Assembly (NCBI RefSeq): GCF_016862635.1 | Contig: NZ_BONI01000017.1 | Span: 1 to 64,000, forward strand | Source: Catellatospora coxensis | GTDB lineage: Bacteria; Actinomycetota; Actinomycetes; Mycobacteriales; Micromonosporaceae | Reading direction: 5' to 3' | DNA: 64,000 nucleotides | In this document: piece after piece, positions 7,452 to 16,434 of the stretch | Layout of the letters: each line of letters begins with the position of its first letter | Position numbering within the stretch: position 1 is the stretch's first letter | Program-made: the position numbers and the translations under genes | Notes under the pieces: generated by a model | Databases searched by the model: none | What the model was told of the DNA's origin: nothing | The model's input: the letters and a program-made list of their open reading frames with translations, nothing else

Positions 7452-8432
7452 TCAGGCGATGCGGGCGGTGGCGCGGCGCTGGCGGGCCCAGATGACCGGG
7501 CCGCTCAGCAGGTAGACCAGCACCAGCAGGCCGAAGGTCACCTGCGTGTTCCAGACCAGGCCGACCAGCGGCAGCAGGAACAGCGTCGGCGGGAGCTTGA
7601 CCACCTTCGCGAGCTTGGCGTACGGGAAGCTGGAGACCATCGCGACGGCCAGCAGCACCACCCCGAACACCAGCGCCTCGGCCGGCAGCGCGCTGCCCAT
7701 CGTGGTCTTCAGCAGCACCGTCACGGCCAGCACGGTCGCCGCCATGGTGGTCGGCACGCCGCAGAAGAAGCGGCCGTCCTTCGGCGAGACGTTGAACCGG
7801 GCGAGCCGGATCGCCGCGCAGCAGGCGACCATGGCGCAGGCCGCGATCAGGACTGGCGTGGGAACGCTGCCCTGAAGCGTGGCGAACACGACGACGGGCG
7901 CGGCGATGCCGAACGACGTCATGTCGCCCAGCGAGTCCATCTGCACGCCGAACGGGCTGGCCACGCCGAACTTGCGGGCCAGCGCGCCGTCGAGGCCGTC
8001 GAAGGTGATGCAGGCCAGCAGGCACAGCGCGCCGTACATCGGGGCGCGGCCGTCGGGCCGGCCGATGACCGCGAGGAAGATCGCGGTCATGCCGAGCAGC
8101 AGGCTGCTCAGCGTGCAGGCCTGTACGAGCGCGAACTTGATGCGGCGGTCGAGCGTGCGCTCGCCCGGCAGCAGCGGGATCGTCGTCGGGGTCGGCTGCT
8201 CCACCGGCTCGGCCGTGGCGGCCTGCTCGATGGAACGCAGTTCGACCGGGTCAAGGCCAGGCAGCGCGGTGCTCGTCGCAACGGAAGGGTCGGCCTTGCG
8301 CAGGCGGCCCACCGGCACCAGCAGCATCTGCCGGGCGAAGGAGCCACCGGCACGCAAGCGGCCGGTCCACTGGCGGCCCGCGGGGCGCGGGCTGTCCGTC
8401 AAGCGACGCCGACGCCATAAGGCTCTCGGCAC
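7452..8432 (-). CDS. pssA: CDP-diacylglycerol-serine O-phosphatidyltransferase
   Basis: Integral membrane CDP-alcohol phosphatidyltransferase that makes phosphatidylserine, the substrate of the psd product encoded opposite. The diagnostic motif DG-x2-AR-x8-G-x3-D-x3-D is complete (FDGLDGALARKFG followed by FGVQMDSLGD), with hydrophobic helices before and after it. I chose the GTG at 8432 (VPRALWRR, 326 residues) because GGAGG stands 8 bases upstream; an ATG at 8447 and a longer frame to 8513 are possible but less well supported. The first roughly 90 residues are basic and poorly conserved in type. In many actinobacteria psd and pssA are co-directional; here they converge across a repeat-filled gap. 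Confidence 0.85.
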   Translation of the reverse strand: MPRALWRRRRLTDSPRPAGRQWTGRLRAGGSFARQMLLVPVGRLRKADPSVATSTALPGLDPVELRSIEQAATAEPVEQPTPTTIPLLPGERTLDRRIKFALVQACTLSSLLLGMTAIFLAVIGRPDGRAPMYGALCLLACITFDGLDGALARKFGVASPFGVQMDSLGDMTSFGIAAPVVVFATLQGSVPTPVLIAACAMVACCAAIRLARFNVSPKDGRFFCGVPTTMAATVLAVTVLLKTTMGSALPAEALVFGVVLLAVAMVSSFPYAKLAKVVKLPPTLFLLPLVGLVWNTQVTFGLLVLVYLLSGPVIWARQRRATARIA

Positions 8433-8652
8433 GTGTCGTCCCTCCATACCGGTTTCGGTTCCTTTCCGCCGCCTCAGCGGACCGACCGGCTTTTGCGGCC
8501 TACACCATCGCACACGTCCGCGTGCCTTGGCGATACCCGGCGCGATCTTCGTGCGCCGTCCCTGCTGACGGGGGCAATCCGCCCGGCGGAGGGCAGCAGC
8601 GCTCCGGGGGCTGTTCGTCTTGTCAGCGTCTGAGTCTACCCGACAGCGGCAA

Positions 8653-9588
8653 TCAGGAAATATGTCGCAATTCTCGGTGAGCCGACTCGGTCAGGGGAAT
8701 ACCGTCCAGCTCAGCCCGGGTGAACCAGCGCGCCTGCGCGGTCGACCCGCCGGCCGCCTCGGTGACCGACGGCACTGTGGGCTCCGGCACCTCCACCCGG
8801 AACACGGCGCGCACGGTGTACCAGTCGTAGGGCTCGCCCTCGGGGCCCATCGCGGCCGGGTTGTGCGCCGAGTTCACCCGGAGCAGCTCGGTCACCTCGC
8901 CGACCTGCCCCGACTCCTCGTAGATCTCGCGGACCAGGCCGATCGCCGGGGTCTCGCCGAAGTCGGTGCCGCCGCCGGGCAGGTGCCACTTGCCCGCGCC
9001 CGGGTAGTTCTCGGCGATCAGCGACAGCAGCACCCGGCCGGCCGGGTCGGTGACCACGCCGTACGCCCCGAAACGGGCGACCTTGCGCCCGCCGCGCAGG
9101 TCGCGGCCGTTGGGCCCGGTCTCCCCCGCCTCGTCGGGCTGCGCGGGGCGCTGCCCGCTGGCCGGGCCGGTGGCGTCCAGCCCGAGGGTGCGTGCCGCGA
9201 AGGGGATGAGGTCCAGCGAGCCCAGGCGCGCCGGCTCGATCCACGCGGGCAGGTCGGAGGTGCCGTCGGCTTCCACGGTCAGGTCGCCGCCGGTGACCGT
9301 CATGTCGTAGATGATCCGGTCGTGGTGCAGCAGCACCCCGCGCCACGGGAACTCGACGAGATCCGAGCTGACCTCACGCAGGCCGGAGATCCGGGCGGTC
9401 AGCCCGGTCTCCTCCCGGAACTCGCGCACCACCGCCTCGGCCGGGTCCTCGCCGTGCTCCAGGCCGCCCCCGGGCAGGAACCACACGCCCGGGAAGTTGG
9501 ACCTGGCCGACGAGCGGACCAGCAACAGCCGGCCCTGCTCGTCGCGCGCTATGCCGTAGGCCCCGATGCGCCGCCGTTTCTCCACCAC
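8653..9588 (-). CDS. Tandem-NUDIX hydrolase (two NUDIX domains)
   Basis: 311-residue protein with two NUDIX domains. Domain 1 (about residues 5-135) has an intact NUDIX box, [15 protein letters not shown] then REFREETGL. Domain 2 (about 165-305) has [15 protein letters not shown] then REIYEESGQ, also with the metal-binding Glu residues. NUDIX enzymes cleave nucleoside diphosphates linked to another group; the substrate here is unknown. It is followed on the minus strand by pssA after about 220 bp, and preceded by a paralogue of the same two-domain design 42 bp upstream, so the pair looks like a gene duplication. In both proteins the second domain keeps a shared stretch ([16 protein letters not shown]). 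Confidence 0.85.
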   Translation of the reverse strand: MVEKRRRIGAYGIARDEQGRLLLVRSSARSNFPGVWFLPGGGLEHGEDPAEAVVREFREETGLTARISGLREVSSDLVEFPWRGVLLHHDRIIYDMTVTGGDLTVEADGTSDLPAWIEPARLGSLDLIPFAARTLGLDATGPASGQRPAQPDEAGETGPNGRDLRGGRKVARFGAYGVVTDPAGRVLLSLIAENYPGAGKWHLPGGGTDFGETPAIGLVREIYEESGQVGEVTELLRVNSAHNPAAMGPEGEPYDWYTVRAVFRVEVPEPTVPSVTEAAGGSTAQARWFTRAELDGIPLTESAHRELRHIS

Positions 9589-9630
9589 GACAGGCTATCG
9601 GGCGCCCACGACACGACCTTCCCCGGCGCG

Positions 9631-10590
9631 TCAGGCCGGGGGCCGCGTCAGCGAGGCCGCTTTCAGGGCCTCGGCGGTGACCTCGGTGACGTCCTCCGGC
9701 CCGAGCTCGCCCAGCTCGTCGGAGGTGACCCAGCGGGCCTCGGCGGTCGAGCCGCCGACGTCGTACACCTTGGGCTTGGTGGCCCGGTCGACGCGGACCC
9801 GGTAGAAGGCCCGCACGCCGTGCCAGTCGATGGGGTAGCCCTCCGGGCCCAGCGAGGCCGGGTCGCGGTGGCTGGCCACGCCGAGCAGCTCGCCGAGCCG
9901 GCCGCGCTGGCCGGTCTCCTCGACCAGCTCCCGGATCAGGGCTACCCCGGGCTGCTCGCCGTAGTCGGTGCCGCCGCCGGGCAGGTGCCACTTGCCCGCG
10001 CCGGGATAGTTGGCCGCGATCCGGGTCAGCAGCACCCGCTGCAGCCGGTCGGTGACCACGGCGTACGCCGCGAAGCGCTGCGCGCGGTGCAGCCCGTCCG
10101 GGCCCGGTGCGGCGAAGAAGGACGGGAAGTCGGGCACCTCGTCGGGCAGCAGGTCGATCGCCGCCTCGGTGATGCCCAAAGCGCCCGCCGTGAACGGCCG
10201 CAGCGGCAGCTTCGCCGCCTCCTCGGGAGTGAACCAGCCGACCAGGTCGGTGGGCTGGTCGACGCGCTCCCGCAGCGCGCCGCCGCGAACCCGGGCCGCG
10301 TAGATGACGCGGTCGGTGTGGATGGTGACGCCGCGGTGCGGCAGCGCCCGCATGTCGGCCAGGACGTCGCGCAGCCCGGTCACGGCCACGCTCAACCCGG
10401 TCTCGGCGGCGGTCTCCCTGACGACGGTGTCATTGGGATGCTCGCCGTGGTCCACTGCCCCGCCAGGCAGGGACCACACGCCCGGTGTCCCGGACTTCAT
10501 CGAGGCGCGGACCAGGAGCACCTGGTCGGTCTCGTTGGTGATGACGGCGTATGCGGCGATCCGCCGCAACGGCTCCAGCGCGGTGGTCAC
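9631..10590 (-). CDS. Tandem-NUDIX hydrolase paralogue; first domain with altered NUDIX box
   Basis: 319-residue protein of the same two-domain design as its downstream neighbour. Domain 1 has GGAVDHGEHPNDTVV followed by RETAAETGL: in the REUXEE core the first of the two adjacent Glu residues is Ala, which should weaken metal binding. Domain 2 keeps GGGTDYGEQPGVALI then RELVEETGQ. The two genes are 42 bp apart and probably co-transcribed. One likely reading is that domain 1 became a binding or dimerization module while domain 2 kept catalysis. Substrate unknown. Confidence 0.83.
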   Translation of the reverse strand: MTTALEPLRRIAAYAVITNETDQVLLVRASMKSGTPGVWSLPGGAVDHGEHPNDTVVRETAAETGLSVAVTGLRDVLADMRALPHRGVTIHTDRVIYAARVRGGALRERVDQPTDLVGWFTPEEAAKLPLRPFTAGALGITEAAIDLLPDEVPDFPSFFAAPGPDGLHRAQRFAAYAVVTDRLQRVLLTRIAANYPGAGKWHLPGGGTDYGEQPGVALIRELVEETGQRGRLGELLGVASHRDPASLGPEGYPIDWHGVRAFYRVRVDRATKPKVYDVGGSTAEARWVTSDELGELGPEDVTEVTAEALKAASLTRPPA

Positions 10591-10700
10591 GAGAAACCAT
10601 TCTCCCCCGGCACGAAGATCACGACAAGATGTCCGATTTTACGATCATGTTTACACCGTTAAACGATGGTTTGTACCGGCCGTTCGGCCTACCCCAGAAG

Positions 10701-10740
10701 TGATCAAAGGCCCCACCCGGTGAGGGTGAGGCCTTGATCA
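10701..10740 (-). terminator. Hairpin terminator after guaA
   Basis: Outer arms TGATCAAAGGCC and GGCCTTGATCA (one bulged base) with an inner CACCC/GGGTG stem, 15 bp past the guaA stop on the minus strand. It separates guaA from the tandem-NUDIX genes. Confidence 0.7.
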
Positions 10741-10754
10741 GGGAAAAGCGGGAT

Positions 10755-12308
10755 TCACTCCCATTCGATGGTGCCCGGCGGCTTGCTCGTCACGTCCAGG
10801 GTGACCCGGTTGATCTCCCGCACCTCGTTGGTGATCCGGGTCGAGATCCGGGCGATGAGGTCGTACGGCAGGCGCGACCAGTCGGCGGTCATCGCGTCCT
10901 CGCTGGAGACCGGGCGCAGCACCACCGGGTGGCCATAGGTGCGGCCGTCGCCCTGCACGCCCACCGAGCGCACGTCGGCCAGCAGGACCACCGGGAACTG
11001 CCACACGTCGCGGTCCAGCCCCGACGCGCTCAGCTCCTGCCGGGCGATCAGGTCGGCCGCCCGCAGAATGTCGAGGTTGTGCTGGTTGACCTCGCCGATG
11101 ATGCGGATGGCCAGGCCCGGACCCGGGAACGGGTGCCGCCAGACCATCTCCTCGGGCAGGCCCAGGCTCTGGCCCAGCGCCCGCACCTCGTCCTTGAACA
11201 GCATGCGCAGCGGCTCGACCAGGTCGAACTTCAGGTCGTCGGGCAGGCCGCCCACGTTGTGGTGGCTCTTGATGTTGGCGGTGCCGGTGCCGCCGCCGGA
11301 CTCCACCACGTCCGGGTAGAGCGTGCCCTGGACCAGGAAGCGCACATCCCCGGCGGTGGCGATCTCGCGGGCCGCCGCCTCGAAGACCCGGATGAACTCC
11401 CGGCCGATGATCTTGCGCTTGGCCTCCGGGTCGGTGACCCCGGCCAGCGCGCCGAGGAAGCGCTCGGTCGCGTCGACGACCTTGAGCTTGATGCCGGTCG
11501 CGGCGACGTAGTCGCGCTCGACCTGCTCCGCCTCGCCCGCCCGCAGCAGACCGTGGTCGACGAAGACGCAGGTCAGCTGGTCGCCGACGGCCTTGTGCAC
11601 GAGCGCCGCGGCCACCGCCGAGTCGACGCCGCCGGACAGGCCGCAGATCACCTCGGCGTCGCCGACCTGGGCGCGGATCGCGGCCACCTGGTCGTCGATG
11701 ACGTTGCCCATGGTCCAGACCGGCTCGATGCCGGCCACCTCGTGCAGGAACTTCTCCAGCAGGCGCTGCCCGTACGGGGTGTGCGCCACCTCGGGGTGGA
11801 ACTGCACCCCGGCGAAACCGCGGCTGACGTCCTCGAACGCGGCGACCGGAGCACCCGGCGAGGCGGCGGTGACGGTGAACCCGGCCGGTGCGGCGCTCAC
11901 GCAGTCGCCGTGGCTCATCCACACGTCCTGGCGCGCGGGCAGGCCCGCGAACAGCACGCCCGCCTCGGGCTGCGCCTCGACCACGGTGCCGCCGAACTCG
12001 CGCAGGCCGGTGTGGCTGACCGTGCCGCCCAGCGCCGCGGCCATCGCCTGGAAGCCGTAGCAGATGCCGAACACCGGCACGCCCTGGTCGAACAGGGCCG
12101 CGTCGACCTGCGGCGCGCCGCGCTCGTACACGCTGGACGGGCCGCCGGACAGGATGATCGCGGCCGGGTTCTTGCGCATCATCTCCGCGACCGGCATGGA
12201 ATGCGGCACGATCTCGGAGTAGACCCGTGCCTCCCGCACCCGACGGGCGATCAGCTGGGCGTACTGGGCACCGTAGTCAACCACCAGGACGGGGCGAGGC
12301 GTCGTCAT
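10755..12308 (-). CDS. guaA: GMP synthase (glutamine-hydrolysing)
   Basis: Converts XMP, glutamine and ATP to GMP in the cytosol, the last step of guanine nucleotide synthesis. 517 residues, normal length. The class I glutamine amidotransferase domain has the nucleophile Cys near residue 83 ([17 protein letters not shown]) and the His/Glu of the triad in FHPEVAHT. The ATP pyrophosphatase domain begins with the P-loop [16 protein letters not shown] (about residue 224). The C-terminal dimerization domain ends in the typical TIEWE. Genes for the preceding enzyme (guaB, guaB3) lie 4-8 kb to the right on the same strand. The start is the only reasonable ATG ([15 protein letters not shown]). Confidence 0.97.
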   Translation of the reverse strand: MTTPRPVLVVDYGAQYAQLIARRVREARVYSEIVPHSMPVAEMMRKNPAAIILSGGPSSVYERGAPQVDAALFDQGVPVFGICYGFQAMAAALGGTVSHTGLREFGGTVVEAQPEAGVLFAGLPARQDVWMSHGDCVSAAPAGFTVTAASPGAPVAAFEDVSRGFAGVQFHPEVAHTPYGQRLLEKFLHEVAGIEPVWTMGNVIDDQVAAIRAQVGDAEVICGLSGGVDSAVAAALVHKAVGDQLTCVFVDHGLLRAGEAEQVERDYVAATGIKLKVVDATERFLGALAGVTDPEAKRKIIGREFIRVFEAAAREIATAGDVRFLVQGTLYPDVVESGGGTGTANIKSHHNVGGLPDDLKFDLVEPLRMLFKDEVRALGQSLGLPEEMVWRHPFPGPGLAIRIIGEVNQHNLDILRAADLIARQELSASGLDRDVWQFPVVLLADVRSVGVQGDGRTYGHPVVLRPVSSEDAMTADWSRLPYDLIARISTRITNEVREINRVTLDVTSKPPGTIEWE

Positions 12309-12335
12309 GACGTCAATCTTAGGGTGCGACGCAGG

Positions 12336-13094
12336 TCACCCCACGTAGTGGACCCCGTCCGGGTACGGGTACGGGTTGGGCTTGCAGCCCTGCAGGGACT
12401 TGGTCTGCTGCTGCATCACCGGTGCGAGCTTGCCCGTGCCCGGACAGTTGACGTGCCCCTTGCCGAGAAAGTGACCGACCTCATGGTTGATGACCATGTG
12501 GCGGTACACCTCCATGTCGGTGAACCCGTCCGCGCCGTTGGTCCAGCGCCGCAGATTGATCACGACGTTGTCGCCGTACCGGCAGGAGAAGATGCCGTTG
12601 GTCTGCAGCCCCGCCTTGGCGCAGAGCCGGTCGGTGGTGCCCGGGGTGGACAGCATGATCCGGAAGTTCGCGCTCGCGCCCGGGGCGACCCGCTGGAAGC
12701 GCCACTTCTTCGAGGCGATCCAGCTGTGCTCGTCGGCCAGCACCTCCTCGACCACCGCCGCGAACCCGTCCGGCTCGAACGCGGTGATGCCGTCCTCCAC
12801 CTGCACCTGGTAGCGGCGCAGCGTGCCCGCGTCGCCGACGATCGGCGAGCTGCCCGCCGCCGTGACGAACGTGCCCTCGCCCCGCTCCAGCACGGTGGCG
12901 TTCTTCGTCGGCTTCGGCGAAGGTTTCGCCGAAGCCGACGGTGCGGCGGCCGACGGCTCCGCCGACTCCATCAGCTGCGGCGACGCGGCCGGCTGGAACG
13001 CCGGCTGCTCGGGCTGCTCGGACGTGCCGCACCCGGCCAGCGCCAGGGCGAGCACGGCGACCGTCGTCATACGAGCGGTGAAGATCCTCCCCAT
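12336..13094 (-). CDS. DUF3152 lipoprotein, putative zinc metallopeptidase
   Basis: 252-residue secreted protein with a lipoprotein-type signal (LALALAGC), a Ser/Pro/Ala/Lys linker (about 30-65), then the DUF3152 domain. The motif HEVGHFLGKGH near residue 210, followed by Cys, is the HExxHxxGxxH zinc site of metallopeptidases, and two further Cys may form a disulfide. ATG 13094 is preferred over the GTG three codons upstream because AAGGTG is correctly spaced for it. It ends 28 bp before guaA and could share its transcript. Peptidase activity is inferred from the motif. Confidence 0.85.
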   Translation of the reverse strand: MGRIFTARMTTVAVLALALAGCGTSEQPEQPAFQPAASPQLMESAEPSAAAPSASAKPSPKPTKNATVLERGEGTFVTAAGSSPIVGDAGTLRRYQVQVEDGITAFEPDGFAAVVEEVLADEHSWIASKKWRFQRVAPGASANFRIMLSTPGTTDRLCAKAGLQTNGIFSCRYGDNVVINLRRWTNGADGFTDMEVYRHMVINHEVGHFLGKGHVNCPGTGKLAPVMQQQTKSLQGCKPNPYPYPDGVHYVG

Positions 13095-13160
13095 GGCGAT
13101 CACCTTATGTGGGCAGACCGGTCCTGTGGAGGTGGTCCCGCGCCCGCGTTCGGATCACGG

Positions 13161-14801
13161 TCAGATCATCTTCTGGTACGGCTCGCCCAGCGGCGGCCGC
13201 AGATCCGGCTCGCCCTTCACCGGCCACGCCGCGAACGCCCGCTCCGCCTGCGCGGTGATGGTCAGCGACGGGTTCACGCCAAGGTTCGCGGCGACCGCGG
13301 CCCCGTCGGCGACGTGCAGCCCCGGATGCCCGAAGACGCGCTGGTACGGGTCCACGACGCCGTGCTCGGCGTCGGCTCCGATGACCGCTCCGCCCAGGAT
13401 GTGCGCGGTCAGCGGGATGTCGAGCACCTCCGGCAGCGCCCCGCCCGGCAGCCCGCCGATCTCCTCGGCCAGCAGCCGCACCGCCTCGTTGCCCGCCGGG
13501 ATCCAGGTCGGGTTCGGCGCGCCGTGGCCCTGCGTCGAGCGCAGCCCGCCGCCCCGCAGCCGCACCGTCAGCGAGTTGTCCGCCGACTGCATGACCAGCG
13601 CGATGATGGTCCGGTTGGACCAGTCGCGCACCGACATCGCCCGCAGGTACGCGAACGGCCACCGGAACATCGCCGCCGCCCAGCGCCGCCCGCGCCCCGG
13701 CCCGCCGTCGGTCAGCGCCGACTGGAGCAGCCCCATCGAGTTCGAGCCCTTGCCGTAGCGCACCGGCTCGATGTGGGTCCGCTCGTCCGGATGGAACGAA
13801 CTGGTGATCGCCACGCCCTCGGTGTACTTCAGCCCTCGCTTGCGGGCCTGACCGGGCAGCACCGTCGCGCCGACCAGCGACTCCGAGTTGGTCCGGGTCA
13901 GCGCGCCGAGCCGGTCGGACAGGTGCGGCAGGTCGCCCGACGCCTTCATGCCGTGCAGCAGCCGCTGCGTGCCGAGCGCGCCCGCCGCGAACACCACCTG
14001 CCCGGCCTCGATCACGCCGCCGCCGGCCGCGCGCCGCCGCCGCCCGAACCGCGCCCCGGTCCGGACCAGCTCCACCCGGTAGCCGCCCTCGACCGGCTTC
14101 ACGGCGGTGACCGTCGACATCGGGAAGATCTGCGCGCCGGCCTTCTCGGCCAGCCACAGGTAGTTCTTGACCAGGGTGTTCTTGGCGTTGTGCCGGCAGC
14201 CGGTCATGCACTCGCCGCAGTGCAGGCAGCCCGCCCGCTCGGGGCCCGCGCCGTCGAAGAACGGGTCCGGCACGGACTTGCCCGGCATACCCAGGAAGAC
14301 GCCGACCGGGGTCGGGTGGAACGTGTCGCCGACGCCCATCCGCTCGGCGACCTTGCGCATCGCCTCGTCGGCGGGGGTGGTGCGGTCGTAGACGGTCACG
14401 CCGAGCATGCGCTCCGCGGTGTCGTAGTGCGGGGCCAGCTCGGCCTTCCAGTCGGTGATGTCGCGCCACTGCGGGTCGGTGTAGAACGGGTCGAGGGGGC
14501 GGTACAGGGTGTTCGCGTACACCAGCGAGCCGCCGCCGACGCCCGCGCCGGACAGCACCAGCACGCCCGCGCCGTCGTGGCCCTTGTCCGGGCGCAGCAG
14601 GGTGATCCGCTGGATGCCGTAGCAGCCCAGCGCCGGGGCCCACAGGAAGCGCCGCAGCCGCCAGCTGGTCTTCGGGAAGTCCTGGTCGGCGAAGCGCCGC
14701 CCCGCCTCCAGCACGGCCACCGAGTAACCCTTCTCGGCCAGCCGCAGCGCCGCCACACTCCCACCGAACCCGGAGCCGATCACCACCACGTCGTAGCGCA
14801 T
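13161..14801 (-). CDS. GMC-family FAD-dependent oxidoreductase (cholesterol-oxidase-like)
   Basis: 546-residue flavoprotein. The N-terminal dinucleotide motif is VVIGSGFGGSVAALRLAEKG (residues 6-25); the GMC signature region follows at GAGVGGGSLVYANTLYRP, and the C-terminal substrate/FAD region at GVNPSLTITAQAERAF. A Cys-rich insert (CLHCGECMTGCRHNAKN, about residue 195) is typical of the cholesterol-oxidase-like branch and might hold a metal or cluster. In M. tuberculosis a homologue annotated choD stands at the same place beside guaB3. No Tat signal is seen, so the enzyme is probably cytoplasmic. The substrate is not established for this branch. Confidence 0.85.
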   Translation of the reverse strand: MRYDVVVIGSGFGGSVAALRLAEKGYSVAVLEAGRRFADQDFPKTSWRLRRFLWAPALGCYGIQRITLLRPDKGHDGAGVLVLSGAGVGGGSLVYANTLYRPLDPFYTDPQWRDITDWKAELAPHYDTAERMLGVTVYDRTTPADEAMRKVAERMGVGDTFHPTPVGVFLGMPGKSVPDPFFDGAGPERAGCLHCGECMTGCRHNAKNTLVKNYLWLAEKAGAQIFPMSTVTAVKPVEGGYRVELVRTGARFGRRRRAAGGGVIEAGQVVFAAGALGTQRLLHGMKASGDLPHLSDRLGALTRTNSESLVGATVLPGQARKRGLKYTEGVAITSSFHPDERTHIEPVRYGKGSNSMGLLQSALTDGGPGRGRRWAAAMFRWPFAYLRAMSVRDWSNRTIIALVMQSADNSLTVRLRGGGLRSTQGHGAPNPTWIPAGNEAVRLLAEEIGGLPGGALPEVLDIPLTAHILGGAVIGADAEHGVVDPYQRVFGHPGLHVADGAAVAANLGVNPSLTITAQAERAFAAWPVKGEPDLRPPLGEPYQKMI

Positions 14802-14874
14802 GCCGAGATTATTACCGGCCAGTTAACTTCACGAAAGGCCCTCCCGCCGCCCGCCAGCGAGCCGCGGGGCAGGG

Positions 14875-16308
14875 TCACTGGGCGGGGCGGCCGGTTTCGA
14901 AGAGCCACTTCTGGAAGAAGTCGCCGAGGTCCTGGCCGCTGACGCGTTCGGCGAGGGTGATGAACTCGGCGGTGTTGGCGTTGCCGTCGCGCTGGTCGGT
15001 GGCCCAGGTCTTCAGGATCTCGAAGAACTTGTCGTCGCCGACGAGTTTGCGCAGCGCGTGCAGGGTCATCCCGCCGCGGTCGTACACGCTGCCGGAGAAG
15101 ATGTTGTCGGCGCCGGGCGCGCCGGGGGCGATGTCCCAGATCCGGCTGCCGGGGTCCTCGTACCGGGAGTCGAACTCCTCCTGGATGGTGGACACGCCGA
15201 TCTTCTCGCCCCACATCCACTGGGCATACGTCGCGAAGCCCTCGTTGAGCCAGATGTGCTCCCAGCGCTCCACCGACACGCTGTCGCCGAACCACTGGTG
15301 GGCCAGCTCGTGGGCGACCACGATCGTGTTCTGCCCGCGGCTCCAGAACGCGTTCGAGTAGACCGGCCGGGTCTGCGTCTCCAGCGCGTAGCGCACCCGC
15401 TCGTCGTCGATGACGATGCCGCCGTACGCGTCGAACGGGTACGGGCCGAAGTACTGCTCCAGGAAGTCGGTGATCTCGGTGGTCTTCGCCATGGCCTCGT
15501 CGATGTCGCCCTTGGGCAGCGTCTCGGCGACCGCGGTCAGCACCGGCTTGCCCTTGTGCACGCCCTCTACGGTGCGGTAGTCGCCGATCACGAAGGTGGC
15601 CAGGTAGGGGGCCATCGGCGAGGTGACCTTCCAGCGCCAGCTGGTCCAGCCGTTCGCGGTGGACTTGCCTTCGAGCAGTCCGTTGCTGATGGCGTCGAGG
15701 TCGCCGGGCACGGTCAGCTCGATGGCGTACAGCGCCTTGTCCTTGGGGTGGTCGTTGACCGGGAACCAGGTCGTCGCCGACTCGGGCTCGCCCAGGGTGA
15801 ACGCCCCGTCGGGGGTGGTGAGGAAACCGGTGATGCCCAGGTCGGGGGCGGTGATCGCCTTCGGCACGCCGCCGTAGGTGACGACGGTGACGAACTGCTT
15901 GCCGGACGCGACCGGGACGGCCGGCGTGATGATCAGCTCGTCGCCCTGCCGGGTCGAGGTGGCCGCCACGCCCTCCACGGTGATCTTGTCGACGGTGAGT
16001 CCGTGCAGGTCGAGGTGGAACTTCGACAGGTCGGTGGTGGCAGTGGCGGTCACCGTGGCGACGCCTGCCAGCTTGTCGGTCGCCGGTTCATACTTGATCT
16101 TCAGGTCGTACGCCGAGACGTCGTACCCGCCGTTGCCGTAACCCGGGAAGTACGGGTCGCCGGCCCCGGCCAGGTCGACCGGCACCGGGACCGGAGCGGG
16201 GAACTCCTGCGCGCCCGCGCCGCTGAACAGGGGCCGGGTCTGGCCCGAGCAGCCGCCCAGCAGCGCGGCCGTCACCGCCGCCGCCACGACCCACGTACGC
16301 CTGACCAT
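14875..16308 (-). CDS. M1-family metallopeptidase, lipoprotein
   Basis: 477-residue surface lipoprotein (signal ending LLGGC, Cys20) of the aminopeptidase N family. The zinc motif HELAHQW near residue 333 is followed 18 residues on by the third ligand in WLNEGFATYAQW. The classical GAMEN exopeptidase motif is replaced by DAYGGIVIDDERV and then ALETQTRPVYS, a variant seen in actinobacterial M1 proteins. An N-terminal beta domain precedes the catalytic part. It lacks the large C-terminal helical domain of PepN (about 850 residues). Signal and lipobox fix the start. Probable role: trimming peptides outside the membrane. Confidence 0.88.
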   Translation of the reverse strand: MVRRTWVVAAAVTAALLGGCSGQTRPLFSGAGAQEFPAPVPVPVDLAGAGDPYFPGYGNGGYDVSAYDLKIKYEPATDKLAGVATVTATATTDLSKFHLDLHGLTVDKITVEGVAATSTRQGDELIITPAVPVASGKQFVTVVTYGGVPKAITAPDLGITGFLTTPDGAFTLGEPESATTWFPVNDHPKDKALYAIELTVPGDLDAISNGLLEGKSTANGWTSWRWKVTSPMAPYLATFVIGDYRTVEGVHKGKPVLTAVAETLPKGDIDEAMAKTTEITDFLEQYFGPYPFDAYGGIVIDDERVRYALETQTRPVYSNAFWSRGQNTIVVAHELAHQWFGDSVSVERWEHIWLNEGFATYAQWMWGEKIGVSTIQEEFDSRYEDPGSRIWDIAPGAPGADNIFSGSVYDRGGMTLHALRKLVGDDKFFEILKTWATDQRDGNANTAEFITLAERVSGQDLGDFFQKWLFETGRPAQ

Positions 16309-16377
16309 GCGACCTCCCGCCGTAGAGCCTCAACCCTAACCGCCGCCGACGACGCCTCGGCGCGTAACGTGCACGAA

Positions 16378-16412
16378 GCCCCGCCGAGCTGCGTACACAG
16401 CAGCGGCGGGGC
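16378..16412 (-). terminator. Hairpin after guaB3
   Basis: Nine-bp GC stem (GCCCCGCCG with CGGCGGGGC) extended by GCTGC/GCAGC with a bulge, 22 bp past the guaB3 stop codon on the minus strand. Confidence 0.6.
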
Positions 16413-16434
16413 ACCGGTCGAGCAGATGGGACAC

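Noticed and set aside
10734..14942. A 4.2-kb open frame on the plus strand opposite guaA, the DUF3152 gene and the GMC oxidase gene
   Set aside because: It is an antisense frame produced by GC-rich third positions. The translation is low-complexity Arg/His/Gln/Leu text, while the minus strand encodes three clear proteins.
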